Shown: piece after piece, positions 1 to 9,027 of the stretch
Numbering within the stretch: the stretch's first letter is position 1
How the letters are laid out: each line of letters starts with the position of its first letter
Assembly: GCA_032388755.1 (NCBI GenBank)
Contig: CP135593.1
Coordinates: 930,001-994,000, forward strand
Direction: 5' to 3'
Origin: Neisseria sp. DTU_2020_1000833_1_SI_GRL_NUU_006
GTDB lineage: Bacteria > Pseudomonadota > Gammaproteobacteria > Burkholderiales > Neisseriaceae
Length of the DNA: 64,000 nucleotides
Notes under the pieces: model-generated
Seen by the model: the letters and a program-made list of their open reading frames with translations, nothing else
Told to the model about the DNA's origin: nothing
Database searches by the model: none
Made by a program: the position numbers and the translations under genes

Positions 1-34
1 TGAAATAGCGGATACCGTTCCAGTCCCAATCCAT
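1..34 (-). CDS. LysR-type regulator, N-terminal fragment (cut by window edge)
   Basis: Only the first 11 codons are inside the window. They read M-D-W-D-W-N-G-I-R-Y-F, the usual opening of a LysR-type transcriptional regulator. A strong AGGAGG ribosome binding site lies 6 bases upstream of the ATG on the minus strand. The gene is divergent from the DUF2798 gene at 142, so the 107 bases between them probably hold both promoters and the operator. The family call is inferred from 11 residues only. Confidence 0.5.
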   Translation of the reverse strand, partial: MDWDWNGIRYF

Positions 35-141
35 TATTGCCTCCTTTGTGCATTTTTTGGCTGTGTTTGCCAATTTATCTTATTTTCGTATTTTTATAAA
101 CGATTTAAACTGCGCAATATGAACTTTTTGAGAGAAACTAG

Positions 142-372
142 ATGAAAAAATTGCCGAAAAAATACGCGGGTGTATTGTTTTCTTTTTACGCCTCAGCGGT
201 GATGGTGCTGATTGTGAGCGCTGTGCTGGTGGCGCTGAATACCGGCATCGACGCGGGCTACCTGCTGCGCTTGTTGAAATCGTATTTGATTACTTGGCCG
301 GTGGCCTTCGCCAGCCTGCTCGGCGTGCGTCCGTTGGTGGTAAAATGGGTGGCGGCTTCGGTGACGGATTGA
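142..372 (+). CDS. DUF2798 family small membrane protein
   Basis: The 76-residue protein has a short basic N-terminus followed by two hydrophobic segments (about residues 10-32 and 43-65). This length and layout fit the DUF2798 family of two-helix inner membrane proteins, whose function is unknown. It is divergent from the LysR fragment at the window edge, which may control it. It is followed by a GC-rich hairpin at 389-433 and by uptake-sequence variants that are not the dialect used in the rest of the window. Confidence 0.7.
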   Translation: MKKLPKKYAGVLFSFYASAVMVLIVSAVLVALNTGIDAGYLLRLLKSYLITWPVAFASLLGVRPLVVKWVAASVTD

Positions 373-388
373 GGCTGCCTGAAAACGC

Positions 389-433
389 AAAAAGCAGCCT
401 GCACTTGTGTTTTAAAATGTGCGGGCTGCTTTT
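389..433 (+). terminator. Rho-independent terminator with non-native DUS context
   Basis: Inverted repeat AAAGCAGCCTGCAC / GTGCGGGCTGCTTT followed by T-rich sequence. It lies just after AGGCTGCCTGAA (372-383) and before AGGCTACCTGAA (468-479), two uptake-sequence dialects foreign to this genome. Confidence 0.75.
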
Positions 434-523
434 ACATCATACCCATCCCGTTTCCAGACGGTTTCACAGGCTACCTGAAAACGAAGTTTCTGGGAAGCTA
501 AAACGCCGAACACAAGGAATCCT

Positions 524-1384
524 ATGTCCAGCCGCACCGCCACCATCCTGACCACCGCATTCGCCCCGTTGATTTGGGGCAGCACCTATCTCGTGACCAC
601 CGAATTTCTGCCGCCGGACCGACCGTTCACCGCCGCGCTTATCCGTGTTTTACCCGCCGGGCTTTTGCTGTTGGCGTGGACACGGCGTATCCCCAAACGC
701 GATGAATGGGCGACGGTTGTCTTGCTCGGTTTTTTAAACATCGGCTTTTTTCAGGCCATGCTGTTTGTGGCGGCGTATCGCTTGCCGGGCGGACTGGCGG
801 CGGTGTTGAGTTCGACGCAGACGCTGATGGTGCTGGTGTTTACTTGGTTAATCGGCAAAACCATGCCGCCTAAAGCAGCTTGGGCTTGGTCGGCGGCAGG
901 GGTTTTGGGGATTGCGCTTTTGGTTTTGTCGCCGCAGGCGCGCTATGACGGGACGGGGATTTTGGCGGCATTGGCGGGCGCGGCGGCGATGGCGTTGGGC
1001 GTGTATTTGTCGAAACACCGCCGCACTTCGCTGCCCATATTGGCGTTCACCGGCTGGCAGCTTTTCATCGGCGGATTATTTTTACTGCCCGTCGCCCTGC
1101 TTGCCGAACCGCGGCTCGAATCTTTAAGCCCCGCCAATATCGGCGGCTATCTGTATTTGAGCCTGTTTGGTGCCGTATTGGCTTATGTGTTGTTTTTCAG
1201 AGGAATCGCCAAACTTTCGCCTGCTGCGGTTTCGTCGTTGGGATTGCTCAGCCCTGTCTCGGCATTTATCTTGGGCTGGCTGTTTTTAGGGCAAGGGATG
1301 GACGCGAAGTCGCTGGCGGGATTTGCGTTGGTGTTGGTATCGATATTCGGTGTACAGCGGGCGGTCATGAAAAAGGTCGTCTGA
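524..1384 (+). CDS. EamA/DMT family transporter
   Basis: The 286-residue protein is almost wholly hydrophobic, with about ten membrane segments in two tandem halves as in the drug/metabolite transporter (EamA, RhaT) superfamily. The N-terminal half carries the typical P-L-I-W-G-S-T-Y motif near residue 15. An AAGGA ribosome binding site precedes the ATG. The stop codon lies inside the uptake sequence that forms the terminator hairpin at 1374-1413. The substrate cannot be told from sequence; relatives export amino acids, metabolites or drugs. Confidence 0.85.
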   Translation: MSSRTATILTTAFAPLIWGSTYLVTTEFLPPDRPFTAALIRVLPAGLLLLAWTRRIPKRDEWATVVLLGFLNIGFFQAMLFVAAYRLPGGLAAVLSSTQTLMVLVFTWLIGKTMPPKAAWAWSAAGVLGIALLVLSPQARYDGTGILAALAGAAAMALGVYLSKHRRTSLPILAFTGWQLFIGGLFLLPVALLAEPRLESLSPANIGGYLYLSLFGAVLAYVLFFRGIAKLSPAAVSSLGLLSPVSAFILGWLFLGQGMDAKSLAGFALVLVSIFGVQRAVMKKVV

Positions 1385-1413
1385 AACCTCAAAATCCGGT
1401 TTTCAGACGACCT
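1374..1413 (+). terminator. DUS inverted-repeat terminator
   Basis: AGGTCGTCTGAAA and its reverse complement separated by about 13 bases. It lies between convergent genes (the EamA gene and leuA) and can serve both. Confidence 0.85.
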
Positions 1414-1448
1414 CTTTGCTTTTAAAAATCAAATCAAACCATTTAAGC

Positions 1449-3242
1449 TCAAATCGTACCGCTGCCCTGCGCTTTCGGTTTGGCTGCACCGAATTCCAGT
1501 TTGCTCAAGGCGGAGAGGTAGGCTTTGGCGGTGGCGACCAAAACGTCGGTATCTGCGCCCTGACCGTTGACGACGCGGTTGCCGCGTGCCAAACGAACGC
1601 TGGTTTCGCCTTGGCTTTCCGTGCCTTGCGTTACGGCGTTGACGGAATAAATCTGCAAAGTCGCGCCGCTTTGCGCCACGCTCTCAATCGCTTTGAAAAT
1701 CGCATCGACAGGGCCGGAGCCGGTGGCGGAAGCGCGTTTTTCTTCGCCTTTGATGCTGAACACGATGTCGGCGCGCGGCTCTTCGCCGGTTTCGGTGCTG
1801 ATTTTTTGGGAGATGAATTTGTAGCTTTCCGCGTTCATGCTGCCCATTTCGTCGGACACCAGCGCGTGCAGGTCTTCATCGAAGATTTCGCGTTTTTTGT
1901 CGGCGAGTTCTTTGAAGCGGGCAAATGCGGCGTTCAGTGCCTCTTCGCTTTCCAACTCGATGCCCAAATCCGCCAGTTTGCTGCGGAACGCGCTGCGGCC
2001 GGACAATTTGCCCAAGGTCAGGCGGTTGGTTGACCAGCCGACCGATTCGGCAGTCATGATTTCATAGGTTTCGGGGTGTTTCAACACGCCGTCCTGATGG
2101 ATGCCTGATTCGTGTGCAAAGGCGTTTGCGCCGACCACCGCCTTGTTGGGCTGAATCGGATAGCCGGTAACGGTGGACACCAGTTTGGATATCGGCACGA
2201 TTTGCGTGGTGTCGATGCCGGTTTCCAAGCCGAAAAGGTCATGGCGCACTTTCAACGCCATCACGATTTCTTCAAGGCTGGCATTGCCTGCGCGTTCGCC
2301 CAAACCGTTGATGGTGCATTCCACCTGGCGCACGCCTGCCTGAATAGCGGCCAGCGAATTGGCAACCGCCATGCCCAAGTCGTTGTGGCAGTGGGTCGAC
2401 CAGACTACTTTGTCGCCGTTGGGCACGCTTTTGATGATGTTGCTGATACGCTCGTACCACACGGAAGGGATGGAGTAGCCGACGGTATCGGGAATATTGA
2501 TGGTGGTCGCGCCCGCTTCGATAACCGCCGTAAAGATTTTGGCGAGGAAGTCCAAATCCGAACGCACGGCGTCTTCAGCGGAAAATTCCACATCGTCGGT
2601 GTATTCTTTGGCGATTTTCACTGCTTTGACCGCCGCATCGATGACCTGCTGCGGCTTCATTTTCAGTTTGTGCTCCATATGGATGGGGCTGGTGGCAATG
2701 AAGATATGGATGCGTTTTTTCAGCGCGGGGGAAACGGCTTCACCTGCTTTGCGCACATCGTTTTCAACGGCACGCGCCAACGAGCAGACTGTGGATTTGG
2801 TGATGATTTTGGCAATCGCATTGACCGACTCGAAATCGCCCGGGCTGGCGGCGGCAAAACCTGCCTCAATCACATCCACACCCATTTTCTCCAACTGGCG
2901 GGCAATGCGGATTTTCTCCTCTTTGGTCATGGATGCACCGGGCGACTGCTCGCCGTCGCGCATGGTGGTGTCGAAAATAATTACGCGGTTGGTCTGTGTC
3001 ATTTCTGTTCTCTCCAGAGATTCGTTTTTTTGTAAAAAAGCATTCAAATCCAGCGGCCTGCCTTGCGCTTCCGCCAGCGCGGTCAGCTTTTGCAGTTGCG
3101 CCAAAGGCAGCGACCCGCGCGTGCGCCATTTATAGATGGCTGCGGTTGTTGCGGCATTTTCGGGATCGTGCTGTTTCAACGCTTCGGCAAGTGCATTCAC
3201 GCCGCCGAAATAAGCAACTAAGCGGTCAATGTCTAATTGCAT
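1449..3242 (-). CDS. leuA: 2-isopropylmalate synthase with N-terminal HTH extension
   Basis: LeuA condenses acetyl-CoA and 2-oxoisovalerate in the first committed step of leucine synthesis. Residues 81-597 are a full-length enzyme: D-T-T-M-R-D-G-E-Q near 91-99, the metal-binding H-C-H-N-D motif, S-G-I-H-Q-D-G and the C-terminal regulatory domain. The frame is open for 80 codons upstream, and these residues resemble a small Cro/YdaS-like helix-turn-helix domain. Both possible starts have ribosome binding sites: AAGGAG before 3242, and GGAGAG before an internal ATG at 3002 that gives the classical 517-residue enzyme. The product may be one fused protein, two products, or coupled translation. 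DUS-like hairpins lie on both sides of the gene. Confidence 0.93.
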   Translation of the reverse strand: MQLDIDRLVAYFGGVNALAEALKQHDPENAATTAAIYKWRTRGSLPLAQLQKLTALAEAQGRPLDLNAFLQKNESLERTEMTQTNRVIIFDTTMRDGEQSPGASMTKEEKIRIARQLEKMGVDVIEAGFAAASPGDFESVNAIAKIITKSTVCSLARAVENDVRKAGEAVSPALKKRIHIFIATSPIHMEHKLKMKPQQVIDAAVKAVKIAKEYTDDVEFSAEDAVRSDLDFLAKIFTAVIEAGATTINIPDTVGYSIPSVWYERISNIIKSVPNGDKVVWSTHCHNDLGMAVANSLAAIQAGVRQVECTINGLGERAGNASLEEIVMALKVRHDLFGLETGIDTTQIVPISKLVSTVTGYPIQPNKAVVGANAFAHESGIHQDGVLKHPETYEIMTAESVGWSTNRLTLGKLSGRSAFRSKLADLGIELESEEALNAAFARFKELADKKREIFDEDLHALVSDEMGSMNAESYKFISQKISTETGEEPRADIVFSIKGEEKRASATGSGPVDAIFKAIESVAQSGATLQIYSVNAVTQGTESQGETSVRLARGNRVVNGQGADTDVLVATAKAYLSALSKLEFGAAKPKAQGSGTI

Positions 3243-3250
3243 GATACTCC

Positions 3251-3386
3251 TTGTCCAAATTTTATCGAAATTATGGTTTGCTTTGGAAGGAGATTATACA
3301 CATTTTAGACAAAACGACAATATATTTTTCTAAAAATACGGATTTACTTTTTAAATCCAGAATTATTTTATACATTTTGTCCAAAA
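3251..3386. promoter_or_regulatory. Repeated TTTTGTC(C/T)AAAA-type motifs upstream of leuA
   Basis: Three similar motifs lie in the AT-rich leader upstream of the HTH-LeuA start: TTGTCCAAAT (3251), CATTTTAGACAAAA (3301-3314, inverted) and CATTTTGTCCAAAA (3373-3386). Their repetition and partial palindromy suggest operators, possibly for the helix-turn-helix domain encoded just downstream. No binding is known; this is inference. Confidence 0.35.
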
Positions 3387-3400
3387 AGAGTCAAATTAAA

Positions 3401-3439
3401 GGTCATCTGAAAAGCTCCAAGCTTCGTTTTCAGATGACC
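3401..3439. terminator. Hairpin of a variant DUS
   Basis: GGTCATCTGAAA paired with TTTCAGATGACC. Both arms carry the same change (CGT to CAT) relative to the window's standard uptake sequence, so pairing has been kept while uptake identity has been lost. It lies between leuA and the oxidoreductase gene. Confidence 0.7.
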
Positions 3440-3492
3440 TTGATGGTGTTTGTCTGGCTGTAATAAACCAGAGGGGTAATAAAACTGGGTTA

Positions 3493-4497
3493 TTATGCCG
3501 GCGAAAACGCATCCGAATAGAAGCTTGTCTCAGGCAAACTGCATTGTGCGGTTAAAACCGATTTCGCACTTTCGGTCATGGCGACGGAACCGCAGGCATA
3601 AACTTCATAACCGCTCAAGTCGGGATAATCTTTTGCGGCGGAGGTTTGGACGTATCCTTTTTCGCCTTGCCAACCCTCAGCAGCTTTTGATAGGACGGGG
3701 GTGAAGCGGACATTTTTCAGACGACCTGTCAGCTCTTGCGCTTCTTCGAGTGCGTACAAATCATCTTGGTGACGCGCGCCCCAGTAGAAATGGACGGCGC
3801 GGCTGCTGTCTTGGCGGATAAGGTCGAGCAGGATGCTGCGGATGGGGGCATAGCCTGTACCGGTTGCCAAAAGGATGATGGGTTTGCCGCTGTCTTCCTG
3901 CAAGGTAAACGAACCGAGCGGACCTTTGATGCGGACGATGCCTTTTTCTTTGACTTTGGGTTCGCTGCCGAAAATCATTTCCGAGCAGACGCCGTTTTCG
4001 CGCCTGCGGATGTGCAGTTCCAAAATGCCTTCTTGGTCGGGCGAATTGGCGATGGAGTAGCTGCGGCTGACGTTGCCCGGCAGCAGTAAATCAATGTATT
4101 GCCCGGCGTAGAAAGCAAACGGCGGGGCTTTGGGCAGGGCAAGTTTCAGGAGGGCGACATCGTGTTTGAAAACCATGCTTTCAATACGGGCGGGCAGGGT
4201 GCGGACGGGTAGCGCATTGGCGTTGTAGCCGGGGATGTTGATGCTGATGTCGCTTTGCGCGGTGGTGCAGCACATCAAAATCTTGCCCTGCGCTTTCTCC
4301 GCTTCGGATAAGGCCTGTTCGGAGTGTTCGTCCATTTGAATATTGCCGCTCACCAGTTCGGCTTTGCATTGCCCGCAGGCCCCGCTTTTGCAGGAATGGG
4401 GCAGATTGAGGTTTTGACGGGCGGCAGCGGCTAAAACTGTTTCGCCGTCGTTGGCGGTAAAGGTGGTTTGGTCGGGTAGCGTAATGGTGTGGGTCAT
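3493..4497 (-). CDS. 2Fe-2S / FAD oxidoreductase (CDP-6-deoxy-glucoseen reductase-like)
   Basis: The 334-residue protein has an N-terminal plant-type ferredoxin domain with cluster ligands C36, C41, C44 and C76 or C77. An FAD domain follows with an R-S-Y-S motif (about residue 148), then an NAD-binding domain with G-T-G-Y-A-P. This order is that of phenol hydroxylase / AscD-type reductases, which pass electrons from NAD(P)H to a partner protein. Neisserial copies are often named CDP-6-deoxy-delta-3,4-glucoseen reductase, but no deoxysugar genes are nearby, so the true partner is unknown. A full AGGTCGTCTGAA lies inside the coding region near 3720. Confidence 0.85.
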   Translation of the reverse strand: MTHTITLPDQTTFTANDGETVLAAAARQNLNLPHSCKSGACGQCKAELVSGNIQMDEHSEQALSEAEKAQGKILMCCTTAQSDISINIPGYNANALPVRTLPARIESMVFKHDVALLKLALPKAPPFAFYAGQYIDLLLPGNVSRSYSIANSPDQEGILELHIRRRENGVCSEMIFGSEPKVKEKGIVRIKGPLGSFTLQEDSGKPIILLATGTGYAPIRSILLDLIRQDSSRAVHFYWGARHQDDLYALEEAQELTGRLKNVRFTPVLSKAAEGWQGEKGYVQTSAAKDYPDLSGYEVYACGSVAMTESAKSVLTAQCSLPETSFYSDAFSPA

Positions 4498-4681
4498 GGC
4501 TTGGCGTGGTTTGAATAGATTAAGTTAAAAGGTCATTGGATTCGGATTTCAAATACAACATTCGGGTACCGGTGGATTGAACAGGCTCAAAAGTAAAACA
4601 CTTGCCTTTTCGCAGCCAAATGTTTTTCTCGGCCGGTGGTGTAGACAACGCGATGATTCCTACACTTTATGAATGGCGGAC

Positions 4682-5530
4682 TTACAAACCCAATGCCTCA
4701 GCATGAAACTCGATATGCGAGTCGATAAAGCTGGCGATGAAGAAATAATCGTGTCCGTAGCCGGGGCGGACTTTGTATTGCACGTTGAAGCCGTTGGCGC
4801 GGGCGGCATTGACGAAGGCTTCGGGTTGTAATTCGTTGGGGAACAGCGGGTCGATGCTGCCTTGGTCGATGAGTATCGGCAGCTTGCGTGAGGTCGTCTG
4901 AACGAGCGATGTGCTGTCGTAAGCCTGCCAAGCCTCCGATTCCGCGCCCAGATAGGCGGCAAACGCCTGCTTTCCGCCCCGGCTGGCGGTCGGATGGCAC
5001 AAGGGGGAGAACGCGGAAACGGCGGCGTAGCGTCCCGGATTTTTCAGGGCGATGGAAAGCGCGCCGTGTCCGCCCATGCTGAAACCTGCGATGCTGCGTT
5101 CTTGGGTGGCGGGGAAATGCCGTTCCACCCAATCGGGCAGTTCGCGGCTGATATGGCTGTACATCTGATAATGCGCCGCCCACGGCTGTTCGGCCGCATC
5201 GACGTAAAATCCCGCGCCTTGTCCGATAAACTCGTCCGTACTGTCGCTGATATGGCTGCCGCGCGGCGAGGTGTCGGGAAAAACGACGATGATGTTCCAT
5301 TGCGCGGCAAAACGCTGGATGCCGGTTTGGCGTATCAGTTCCGAGCCGTCGCCGTGCAATCCCGACAAGAAATACAAAACCGGCGCGGGATAGCCTTTCA
5401 ATACTTGCGGCGGCAGGTAGATGCCGAAAGTCATATCGGTTTGGCAGGTTTTGGAAAAGCAGCGGTATTGCTCTTGATGGCCGTTGAACATTTTGGCGCG
5501 GGAAAGCAGGTGTAATTCGTGTGCGGACAT
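4682..5530 (-). CDS. fghA: S-formylglutathione hydrolase
   Basis: The enzyme hydrolyses S-formylglutathione to formate and glutathione, the last step of glutathione-dependent formaldehyde detoxification. The 282-residue length is typical of the esterase D family. The nucleophile S151 sits in G-F-S-M-G-G-H-G, with the acid in I-D-Q-G-S-I-D-P near 227 and the histidine in G-Y-G-H-D near 259. The partner alcohol dehydrogenase (adhC) and its regulator are not adjacent here. An in-gene uptake sequence lies near 4888. Confidence 0.9.
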   Translation of the reverse strand: MSAHELHLLSRAKMFNGHQEQYRCFSKTCQTDMTFGIYLPPQVLKGYPAPVLYFLSGLHGDGSELIRQTGIQRFAAQWNIIVVFPDTSPRGSHISDSTDEFIGQGAGFYVDAAEQPWAAHYQMYSHISRELPDWVERHFPATQERSIAGFSMGGHGALSIALKNPGRYAAVSAFSPLCHPTASRGGKQAFAAYLGAESEAWQAYDSTSLVQTTSRKLPILIDQGSIDPLFPNELQPEAFVNAARANGFNVQYKVRPGYGHDYFFIASFIDSHIEFHAEALGL

Positions 5531-5627
5531 AGATGGGATAGTGCGAAAAAAGTGAAGGCATCATCTTAACAGAAAGACCGCGTTACGGGCTTTTAAAAAC
5601 CTATCGAACGGTATGGTTTCAGACGAC

Positions 5628-5836
5628 ACCAATCTATACACAAACTCTGTGGATAAGTTTGTTGATAAGCTTTGGGTAATCGGAATTTTTGCTTTTGGAA
5701 CAACCCAAGCCTTTCGGTGCTTAAAAAATAGTCAAATAAAATACAATAAAATCAATTAGTTATAAAAATAAAAAATTTAAAAGCCTTTATGGGAAAAATC
5801 TATAAGCAAAACAAGCCAATGCGAAATTGTGTATAA
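5628..5836. other. AT-rich intergenic region with clustered DnaA-box-like 9-mers
   Basis: The gap 5531-5979 between divergent fghA and proS holds TGTGGATAA (5648-5656), TGTTGATAA (5660-5668) and TGTGTATAA (5828-5836). Read on the minus strand these are TTATCCACA, TTATCAACA and TTATACACA, at or one base from the DnaA consensus TTATNCACA. A CTATACACA also occurs near 5632. Between the boxes is a stretch of about 100 bases very rich in A and T (5720-5790). Boxes plus an AT-rich tract resemble a replication origin or a DnaA titration site. This is not proven, and no dnaA or dnaN gene is in the window. Confidence 0.45.
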
Positions 5837-5917
5837 AAAGTGATTGACACGCCCGATAAATGTCAAATGAGTTGACTGGACAAGCAAGGCATCGGCTGTC
5901 GCCCTATGGGGAAAAAC

Positions 5918-5946
5918 TTCAATCCCCCTGCCTTTCGCGTTACAAT
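5918..5946 (+). promoter_or_regulatory. Putative proS promoter
   Basis: TTCAAT (5918-5923) and TACAAT (5941-5946) with a 17-base spacer, ending 34 bases before the proS ATG. Confidence 0.5.
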
Positions 5947-5979
5947 ACGCGCTTACTTTTTTACACAGAAAAACACACC

Positions 5980-7692
5980 ATGAAAGCCAGCCAATTTTTC
6001 ATTTCCACCCTGAAAGAAGCCCCTGCCGAAGCCGCGCTTGCCAGCCACAAGCTGATGATTCGCGCCGGTCTGATTAAAGCCAACGCGTCTGGCCTTTATA
6101 CTTGGATGCCGATGGGGCTGCGCGTGTTGCGCAAAGTTGAAAACGTCGTGCGCGAAGAAATGGCGCGCGCGGGCAGCGTGGAGTTGCTGATGCCGGTGGT
6201 GCAGCCTGCCGAACTGTGGCAGGAATCCGGCCGCTGGGAATTTTACGGTAAAGAACTGCTGCGCCTGAAAGACCGCCACGAACGCGATTTCTGCATGGGC
6301 CCGACCTGCGAGGAAGTCATCGCCGACATCGTGCGCAAAGAAATCAACAGCTACAAACAGCTGCCGAAAAACTTTTACCACATCCAAACCAAATTCCGCG
6401 ACGAAGTGCGTCCGCGCTTCGGCGTGATGCGCGCGCGCGAGTTCGTCATGAAAGACGCCTATTCCTTCCATGCCGACTACGCCTCGCTTCAGACGACCTA
6501 TGATGCCATGTACGATGCTTACTGCCGCATCTTCACCCGTCTGGGCTTGGAATTCCGCCCCGTCGCCGCAGACACCGGCAGCATCGGCGGTACCGGTTCG
6601 CACGAGTTTCAAGTGTTGGCGGAAAGCGGCGAAGATGTGATTGCATATAGCGACACTTCCGATTACGCCGCCAATATCGAGCTGGCTCCGACCTTGCCGC
6701 TCAAAGGCGAACGCGCAGCCACTCAGGCAGAGCTGGCCAAAGTACACACGCCGAACGTCAAAACCATTGATTCATTGGTTGATTTCCTCAGCATTCCGAT
6801 TGAAAAAACACTGAAATCCATCGTGGTCGAAGGCGAAAACGAAGGCGAAATCGTCTTATTGCTGTTGCGCGGCGACCATGAGTTCAACGACATCAAAGCC
6901 GAAAAACTCGCAGGCGTGAAATCGCCGCTGACCATGGCAGATCCTGCCGCCATCCGAGTGCAGTTCGGTGCAAACGGCGGCTCGCTCGGCCCTGTCGGCT
7001 TCACAGGCAAAGTCTATGCCGATTTTGCCACCGAAAAAGGCGCAGACTGGGTTATCGGCGCGAATGAAGACGACTACCACTATACCGGCTTCAACTTCGG
7101 CCGCGACGCCGCCGAGCCTGAATTCGTCGATTTACGCAACGTCGTTGAAGGCGACGAAAGCCCCGACGGACAAGGCCGTCTGAAACTGGCGCGCGGCATC
7201 GAAGTCGGACACGTTTTCCAATTACGCGACAAATACACCCAAGCCATGAACGTGAGCTTCCTCGACAACAACGGCAAATCGCAAATCATGGAAATGGGCT
7301 GCTACGGCATCGGCATCACCCGCGTCGTTGCCGCCGCCATCGAGCAGAACAACGACGAAAAAGGCATCATCTGGACAAAAGCGATGGCGCCGTTTGAAGT
7401 CGTTATCGTGCCGATGAACTACAAAAAATCAGACTCCGTACGCGAAGCCGCCGACAAAATCTACGCCGAACTGCTAGCGGCAGGCGCGGACGTCCTCCTC
7501 GACGACCGCGACGAACGCGCAGGCGTGCTGCTGAACGACTCCGAGCTTCTGGGCATCCCACACCGCATCGTCATCGGCGACCGCGCCTTGAAAGAAGGCA
7601 ATGTCGAATACGCCGAACGCCGCGACAATCAGGCACAAACCGTGGGCTTGAATGAAATCGCCGGCAAAGTATTGGCTGCATTGAAAGACTAA
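5980..7692 (+). CDS. proS: Prolyl-tRNA synthetase
   Basis: ProS charges tRNA-Pro in the cytoplasm. From the ATG at 5980 the protein has 570 residues, the bacterial type with an editing (INS) domain inserted between class II motifs 2 and 3. It starts M-K-A-S-Q-F-F, like other bacterial ProS proteins. The frame is open 40 codons further upstream, but that part overlaps the probable promoter at 5918-5946 and looks non-coding, so 5980 is chosen. Motif 3 is seen in G-I-G-I-T-R. A DUS terminator follows at 7722. Confidence 0.95.
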   Translation: MKASQFFISTLKEAPAEAALASHKLMIRAGLIKANASGLYTWMPMGLRVLRKVENVVREEMARAGSVELLMPVVQPAELWQESGRWEFYGKELLRLKDRHERDFCMGPTCEEVIADIVRKEINSYKQLPKNFYHIQTKFRDEVRPRFGVMRAREFVMKDAYSFHADYASLQTTYDAMYDAYCRIFTRLGLEFRPVAADTGSIGGTGSHEFQVLAESGEDVIAYSDTSDYAANIELAPTLPLKGERAATQAELAKVHTPNVKTIDSLVDFLSIPIEKTLKSIVVEGENEGEIVLLLLRGDHEFNDIKAEKLAGVKSPLTMADPAAIRVQFGANGGSLGPVGFTGKVYADFATEKGADWVIGANEDDYHYTGFNFGRDAAEPEFVDLRNVVEGDESPDGQGRLKLARGIEVGHVFQLRDKYTQAMNVSFLDNNGKSQIMEMGCYGIGITRVVAAAIEQNNDEKGIIWTKAMAPFEVVIVPMNYKKSDSVREAADKIYAELLAAGADVLLDDRDERAGVLLNDSELLGIPHRIVIGDRALKEGNVEYAERRDNQAQTVGLNEIAGKVLAALKD

Positions 7693-7721
7693 TGACGGTT
7701 TAAAACGGATGCAGATGAAAG

Positions 7722-7761
7722 AAGGTCGTCTGAAAACTGGAAACAGGTTTCAGACGACCTT
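7722..7761 (+). terminator. DUS inverted-repeat terminator after proS
   Basis: AAGGTCGTCTGAAA and its reverse complement around a loop of about 12 bases, followed by a T-rich run. The rest of 7763-7967 shows no convincing gene; a short frame through it mostly translates the hairpin. Confidence 0.85.
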
Positions 7762-7967
7762 CTTTATTTTGAAATCAAAATCAGCAGTAAAAATCAGGAA
7801 AACACATGATTATTTAGTCAAGTATGTTTTTACCACCTCTGCTATTTTTATGAAAAAGATGGGCGGCGCTACTAATGAATCTGAAAATTCAAGCTGGACG
7901 GCAACTTTGGCTTCGCGTATGTTCAAAGTGTATTTTAGATGTATACCTGCAATGATTCGAGATATTT

Positions 7968-8072
7968 TATAGTGGATTAACTTTAAACCAGTACGGCGTT
8001 GCCTTGCCTTGCCGTACTATTTGTACTGTCTGCGGCTTCGTCTCCTTGTCCTGATTTAAATTTAATCCACTA
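7968..8072 (-). repeat. Correia repeat enclosed element (CREE) 1
   Basis: About 105 bases bounded by TATAGTGGATTAA and TTAATCCACTA inverted ends, in the opposite orientation to the copies at 13708 and 32616. It lies 32 bases upstream of the broken AraC regulator and may supply its promoter, as CREE ends are known to do in Neisseria. Confidence 0.92.
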
Positions 8073-8104
8073 CATTATTGTAACTCTCACGGATACCAAC
8101 AACC

Positions 8105-8857
8105 ATGCCTTCCAGCCCTTTTCCTCTTTCAGTTTGTCCGGAAAATGTGAATGACCTTATCCGCAGTCTGAACATGTTTGCACCTGTCTTGCAGGTATTG
8201 CCCAGTACGGTGTTTTTTGTAAAAAACATGCGGGCGGAGTATGTCTATGCCAACGATACGCTGTTGCACCGCTTACAATTGTCAGATATGGCGGCTTTGA
8301 TTGGGAAAACATCGGAAGACCTGTTTCAGTCGGAATGGGGACAACGTTATACACAGTAGGACAGGGAAGTTTTGAACGACGGCAAAATCATCAACAATAA
8401 GCTGGAGCTGCATACTTATGCTTCGGGAGAACTGGGCTGGTGTATCACGCATAAAATGCCGGTGCGCAATCCTTTGGGTGAAATTATTGCCATGCTTGGT
8501 GTGTCTGTGGATGTGGAAACCAATGACAGCAACCGCCCCGAGCTGAATAAAAAAGTCGCGCTGATTGAAAAATACATTGCCGGCCACTTCGACCAAAACA
8601 TAAAAATGAAAGACTTGGAAGCCGTTTCACGTCTTTCCACCGCCCAAATCGAGCGTTATTTCAAAAAGATTTTCCACATCACACCTTCGCAATATATTCA
8701 AAAAATACGCATCGAAGCAGCCATGGCGATGTTGGAAACAGGCTTGTCGGTAACGGAAATTTCTGCCCGCTGCGGCTATTCCGATCACAGTGCATTTACG
8801 CGTCAGTTTAAGGCACTGGTAGGATTGGTACCATCTGAATTTAAGAAATCAAGATAA
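8105..8857 (+). pseudogene. PAS-AraC transcriptional regulator, interrupted by an in-frame TAG
   Basis: One reading frame is broken only by TAG at 8357-8359 (codon 85). Codons 1-84 look like the start of a PAS sensor domain (V-F-F-V-K-N, Y-V-Y-A-N-D). The part after the stop ends in a clear AraC-type DNA-binding domain with two helix-turn-helix units, including Y-I-Q-K-I-R and C-G-Y-S-D-H-S-A-F-T-R-Q-F. A second ATG at 8372 could start a 161-residue protein that keeps the DNA-binding domain but lacks most of the sensor. It sits directly upstream of the hydroxyproline operon and is probably its regulator. Its terminator carries a foreign uptake sequence. Confidence 0.8.
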
Positions 8858-8873
8858 CAGTAACCGTACGGAA

Positions 8874-8906
8874 ATGCCTGTCTGAAAATAGTTTTCAGAC
8901 AGGCAT
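8874..8906 (+). terminator. Terminator built from TG-wadDUS
   Basis: TGCCTGTCTGAA (8875-8886) pairs with its reverse complement (8894-8905), followed by a T run. This 12-mer is the dialect described for N. wadsworthii, not the AGGTCGTCTGAA used elsewhere in the window. Confidence 0.85.
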
Positions 8907-9027
8907 TTTTTGTTTTAAGTGTGTCTGAGTGTGCACATTTCCGCATAAAAAACGGGAAATTCATCAAGACGGCGGCAGCAGCGATTTTGTAAGGTTAACG
9001 GAAGTTTTTTAGCGATAGGATTTTGCT

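Noticed and set aside
1416..3135. Long plus-strand frames opposite leuA
   Set aside because: They mirror the codon pattern of leuA on the other strand and match no family.
5860..5979. Forty-codon N-terminal extension of proS
   Set aside because: It covers the probable promoter, is not like ProS, and the family N-terminus begins at 5980.
7709..7972. Reading frame of 87 codons after proS
   Set aside because: It translates the DUS hairpin and ends in the CREE; no ribosome binding site or protein-like composition.
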